A stretch of 8,302 nt of DNA, taken from Candidatus Acidiferrales bacterium (lineage in GTDB: Bacteria > Acidobacteriota > Terriglobia > Acidoferrales > UBA7541). Positions 6,503 through 8,302 of this stretch are shown in pieces. The position numbers were made by a program, and so were the translations under genes. The notes beneath the pieces are model-generated. The model saw only the letters and a list, made by a program, of their open reading frames with translations, had not been told where the DNA came from and searched no databases. Position 1 is the stretch's first letter, and each line of letters opens with the position of its first letter. The stretch lies in NCBI GenBank assembly GCA_030043155.1, contig JASHYE010000227.1, forward strand, positions 1-8,302, written 5' to 3'.

Positions 6503-6747
6503 TGGCCGAAGGACGTGGGTTTGATTGCATAGCCATGCAGTTCAGGGATTTCTTCATTGAGCCCAACGTTTGCGAACAGCGATGCAATTTCCGTCCCCAG
6601 CCCCCCGCCCATCGCGTCTTGCTCGTTGACTGCGTTCCGAAGAATCTCTCGAACCTCTTCTTCCATGCTTCGGCCATGCCGTGCGGCGCGCCGCTGAAGC
6701 CGCGATTTGACCTCCTTTTCGACATTTCGCACTACAAATTGAGCCAT
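6499..6747 (-). CDS. vapB: Ribbon-helix-helix antitoxin, FitA/VapB type
   Basis: An 82-residue antitoxin that should bind and block the downstream PIN toxin and repress its own promoter. The N-terminal DNA-binding part is MAQFVVRNVEKEVKSRLQRRAARHGRSMEEEVREIL (first strand about residues 3-8, then two helices), the FitA pattern with the GRSxExEVRxIL helix. The acidic, less ordered C-terminal half (LNEEIPELHGY) is the expected toxin-binding region. I chose ATG 6747 because GGGAG/GAGG sits just upstream and the family starts with MA.FVVRN; a start 30 bases earlier at 6777 would run into the operator. The stop TGA overlaps the toxin ATG by four bases. The AT-rich palindrome at 6768-6790, just upstream, is the likely operator. 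Confidence 0.92.
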   Translation of the reverse strand: MAQFVVRNVEKEVKSRLQRRAARHGRSMEEEVREILRNAVNEQDAMGGGLGTEIASLFANVGLNEEIPELHGYAIKPTSFGQ

Positions 6748-6767
6748 GCACCTCTCCCATACTCGTA

Positions 6768-6790
6768 GTGATATCATGATATCATATCAC
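6768..6790. promoter_or_regulatory. Palindromic operator of the toxin-antitoxin operon (predicted)
   Basis: GTGATAT at 6768-6774 and ATATCAC at 6784-6790 form a perfect inverted repeat. Inside it lies the 14-base perfect palindrome GATATCATGATATC (6770-6783), which also contains tandem copies of GATATCAT (6770-6777, 6778-6785). The site is 20 bases upstream of the antitoxin ATG. Ribbon-helix-helix antitoxins of this family repress from such AT-rich repeats. TATGAT/TATCAT -10-like hexamers on the minus strand fall within it; no convincing -35 was found. Confidence 0.7.
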
Positions 6791-6968
6791 TTAAGCAGAA
6801 AAAGAGTACTTCAGCGAGTGGCTAGTTTGTGTGCTCAAAGAGACAAAGCTGGTCTGCCTTGTAAGCAGGCTCGTTCAAAGGTGTTCGGAGCCGAACTCAG
6901 CAAAAGACGCTAAAGAACGGCGGAAAAACGCAAAGCACCCAACTATGCCCTTAAGCTGTTTCGTAAAG
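6791..6968. other. Intergenic spacer between toxin-antitoxin operon and PQQ dehydrogenase gene
   Basis: This 178-base spacer has no gene I can support. It holds a short inverted repeat, GTTCGG-AG-CCGAAC (6883-6896); an A-rich stretch with related pieces AAAGACGCTAAAG and AAACGCAAAG (about 6903-6935); and a near-perfect direct repeat, AAGCTGTTTCG (6953-6963) and AAGCTATTTCG (6966-6976), across the dehydrogenase stop codon. No T-tract terminator is visible on the minus strand. Confidence 0.4.
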
Positions 6969-8189
6969 CTATTTCGGCGTGAGATGGAACAGGCCGCCAG
7001 GATTCGCGTCTTGCAGCAGCCAAAGCGTGCCGTCCGGCGCCTCTTCGATATCACGGAGGCGTTTGCCGATGTGCCAGCGCTGGGCCGCGGTGGCGCCGCC
7101 CTTGCCGTCAAACGTTACGCGGACAATGGCTTCGGTGACCAAACCAGTGATCAGGGCGCTGCCATCCCAATGTGGAAACACACTGCCCTTGTAGAACATC
7201 AGATTGCCCGGCGCGATTACCGGTACCCAGTAGATCACAGGTTTGGCAAGGTCGGGCCGGGTATCGGGGCTCGGGATCGGCACGCCGTCGTAGTTTTTTC
7301 CATAAGAGACCAGCGGCCAGCCATAATTCTTGCCGGGCTCAATCAGGTTGAGTTTGTCGCCGCCGCGCGGGCCATGCTCGAGCTCCCAGAGCTGGCCATT
7401 GGGAGCGAAGGCGAGACCGTAAGGCGTCCGGTGGCCGGAGGTCCAGGTTTCCGCCGGTGTGAGGTTGGGTCCGGGGAATGTATATGTGCTGATTACGGGA
7501 GCAGTCTTCGCCGCTTCCGTATCCCTCGGAGGATCGATCAAGGGAATGGTGCGGGCGCCGGTTTTGCCTTCCATCGGATTGCCGGGGGCTGGTTTGCCGT
7601 CCAGTGTCAGCCGAAGGATCTTGCCTTCTGGCTGATTGGGATCCTGCGCGGGGGTCATTCGCTGACGGTCGCCCACGGCGAGGAAAAGGTACTTGCCGTC
7701 CGGCGAGAAAGCGATCTGCGCGCCCGGCTGGCCGCCCTTGCCCGGAGGCATTTGGCGCCACAGCACGTGGAAATCATCCAACCTAGCCTGGTTGCCTTGC
7801 AACACAAGCTGGCCGCGGCCCAGTGCAAGGCTGCCGCCGTAATCACCTGGCTCGACATAGGTGAGATACACATTGTGGTCAGTGGCATAGTGGGGGGAGA
7901 GGAAAACGCCGAGCATGCCGTTCTGGCCTTCATAATAGACAGGCGGGACGCCGCCAACTTCGGTCTTGGCGCCTTGCTGAGTGACCAGATCAACGCGGCC
8001 GACTTTTTCGGTGATTAGCATGCGACCGTCGGGCAGGAACGCGATGCGCCAAGGGAGATCGAAGCTCGCTACCTGAGTGATGTTGAAAGGAAGGTTGGGA
8101 TCAGACTTCTGTTTTCCGGCATTCGTCTGTGCGTAGACCGCGCTTGACAGCAGGGCCATGAGAAAAAAAATGTTCACTAACTTCGTCAC
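6969..8189 (-). CDS. PQQ-dependent aldose sugar dehydrogenase (Asd/YliI type), secreted
   Basis: A 406-residue exported beta-propeller enzyme that oxidises aldoses with pyrroloquinoline quinone in the periplasm. From GTG 8189 there is a signal peptide MTKLVNIFFLMALLSSAVYA, likely cut before Gln21. Family motifs in order: LPWRIAFLPDGRMLITEKVGRV (45-66), NGMLGVFLSPHYATDHNVYLTY (90-111), GAQIAFSPDGKYLFLAVGDRQR (156-177), SGHRTPYGLAF (251-261), EHGPRGGDKLNLIEPGKNYGWP (271-292), and near the end KRLRDIEEAPDGTLWLLQD. The start is set by GGGAGG seven bases before the GTG; a TTG at 8258 is in frame but would precede the signal peptide with 23 extra residues. No PQQ biosynthesis genes are in the window. 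A plausible promoter is at 8231-8258. Homologues without tested activity exist, so the exact sugar is unknown. Confidence 0.9.
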   Translation of the reverse strand: MTKLVNIFFLMALLSSAVYAQTNAGKQKSDPNLPFNITQVASFDLPWRIAFLPDGRMLITEKVGRVDLVTQQGAKTEVGGVPPVYYEGQNGMLGVFLSPHYATDHNVYLTYVEPGDYGGSLALGRGQLVLQGNQARLDDFHVLWRQMPPGKGGQPGAQIAFSPDGKYLFLAVGDRQRMTPAQDPNQPEGKILRLTLDGKPAPGNPMEGKTGARTIPLIDPPRDTEAAKTAPVISTYTFPGPNLTPAETWTSGHRTPYGLAFAPNGQLWELEHGPRGGDKLNLIEPGKNYGWPLVSYGKNYDGVPIPSPDTRPDLAKPVIYWVPVIAPGNLMFYKGSVFPHWDGSALITGLVTEAIVRVTFDGKGGATAAQRWHIGKRLRDIEEAPDGTLWLLQDANPGGLFHLTPK

Positions 8190-8230
8190 CGGTATGCCTC
8201 CCTTGCGCCAGAACTGCGCGAACATCCTAA

Positions 8231-8258
8231 AGCATACTGCCGAGTTCTGTTTGCACAA
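8231..8258 (-). promoter_or_regulatory. Putative promoter of the PQQ sugar dehydrogenase gene
   Basis: On the minus strand TTGTGC (8258-8253) and TATGCT (8236-8231) are separated by 16 bases, close to the sigma-70 pattern. The -10 lies about 41 bases before the GTG start, leaving room for the GGGAGG ribosome site. This is a motif reading only. Confidence 0.4.
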
Positions 8259-8302
8259 TTAAGCATAATGCGCGATCTTGCGGCGTTAGCTCCGAATATT
8301 AA

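Noticed and set aside
6831..8018. Long plus-strand open frame (395 codons) opposite the PQQ dehydrogenase gene
   Set aside because: It is antisense to a gene with clear family motifs, a signal peptide and a ribosome site. Its own translation is rich in Arg, Ala and Gly with no recognisable domain, as expected of a GC-rich antisense shadow.
1..8302. CRISPR array, rRNA, riboswitch or complete insertion sequence
   Set aside because: No regularly spaced repeats, no conserved rRNA segments, no riboswitch core I can recognise, and no transposase with terminal inverted repeats were seen.

Overview
This window comes from a bacterial chromosome of moderate GC. The family versions seen here suggest an Acidobacteriota-type organism: the nicotinamidase form with DTQLDFMLPGGKLYV and LEKQTLDVFDN motifs, the compact POT-like MFS carrier, and the ~410-residue tRNA-linked integrase. 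This is an inference from remembered families and cannot be proved from the sequence alone. Four of the seven complete protein genes appear to start at GTG or TTG, each supported by a Shine-Dalgarno sequence.

Layout. (1) 1-1151, plus strand: the 3' end of a nicotinate phosphoribosyltransferase gene (pncB), then a nicotinamidase-type cysteine hydrolase (pncA). The pair makes an NAD-salvage unit: nicotinamide to nicotinate to nicotinate mononucleotide. (2) 1148-2843, minus strand: a POT/PTR2-like MFS transporter followed by a small secreted c-type cytochrome that meets pncA tail to tail. (3) 3052-3127, minus strand: a tRNA-Ala(UGC) with encoded CCA and the G3:U70 identity pair. (4) 3128 to about 5400: a stretch with no intact gene. 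It reads as a decayed integrative element on the minus strand: a ParB-like partition-gene remnant, a RepB-primase/MobA-like C-terminal remnant, and a tyrosine integrase pseudogene with an early nonsense codon, a frameshift and a second stop. The integrase ends 23 nt from the tRNA. (5) 5428-5946, plus strand: a SnoaL/NTF2-like protein whose promoter placement suggests a leaderless mRNA. (6) 6083-6747, minus strand: a FitAB/VapBC-type toxin-antitoxin pair with ATGA coupling and an AT-rich palindromic operator. (7) 6969-8189, minus strand: a secreted PQQ-dependent aldose dehydrogenase of the Asd/YliI type, with a plausible promoter at 8231-8258.

How the parts fit together. The pncB-pncA pair and the toxin-antitoxin pair are clear functional units. 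The MFS carrier and cytochrome are only plausibly co-transcribed. The centre is the relic of a plasmid-derived element that can no longer recombine by its own integrase. I found no sequence evidence for a wholly new biological system. The least ordinary parts are the multiply broken integrase upstream of the tRNA, the palindromic junction between the ParB-like and RepB-like remnants, and the palindromic toxin-antitoxin operator.
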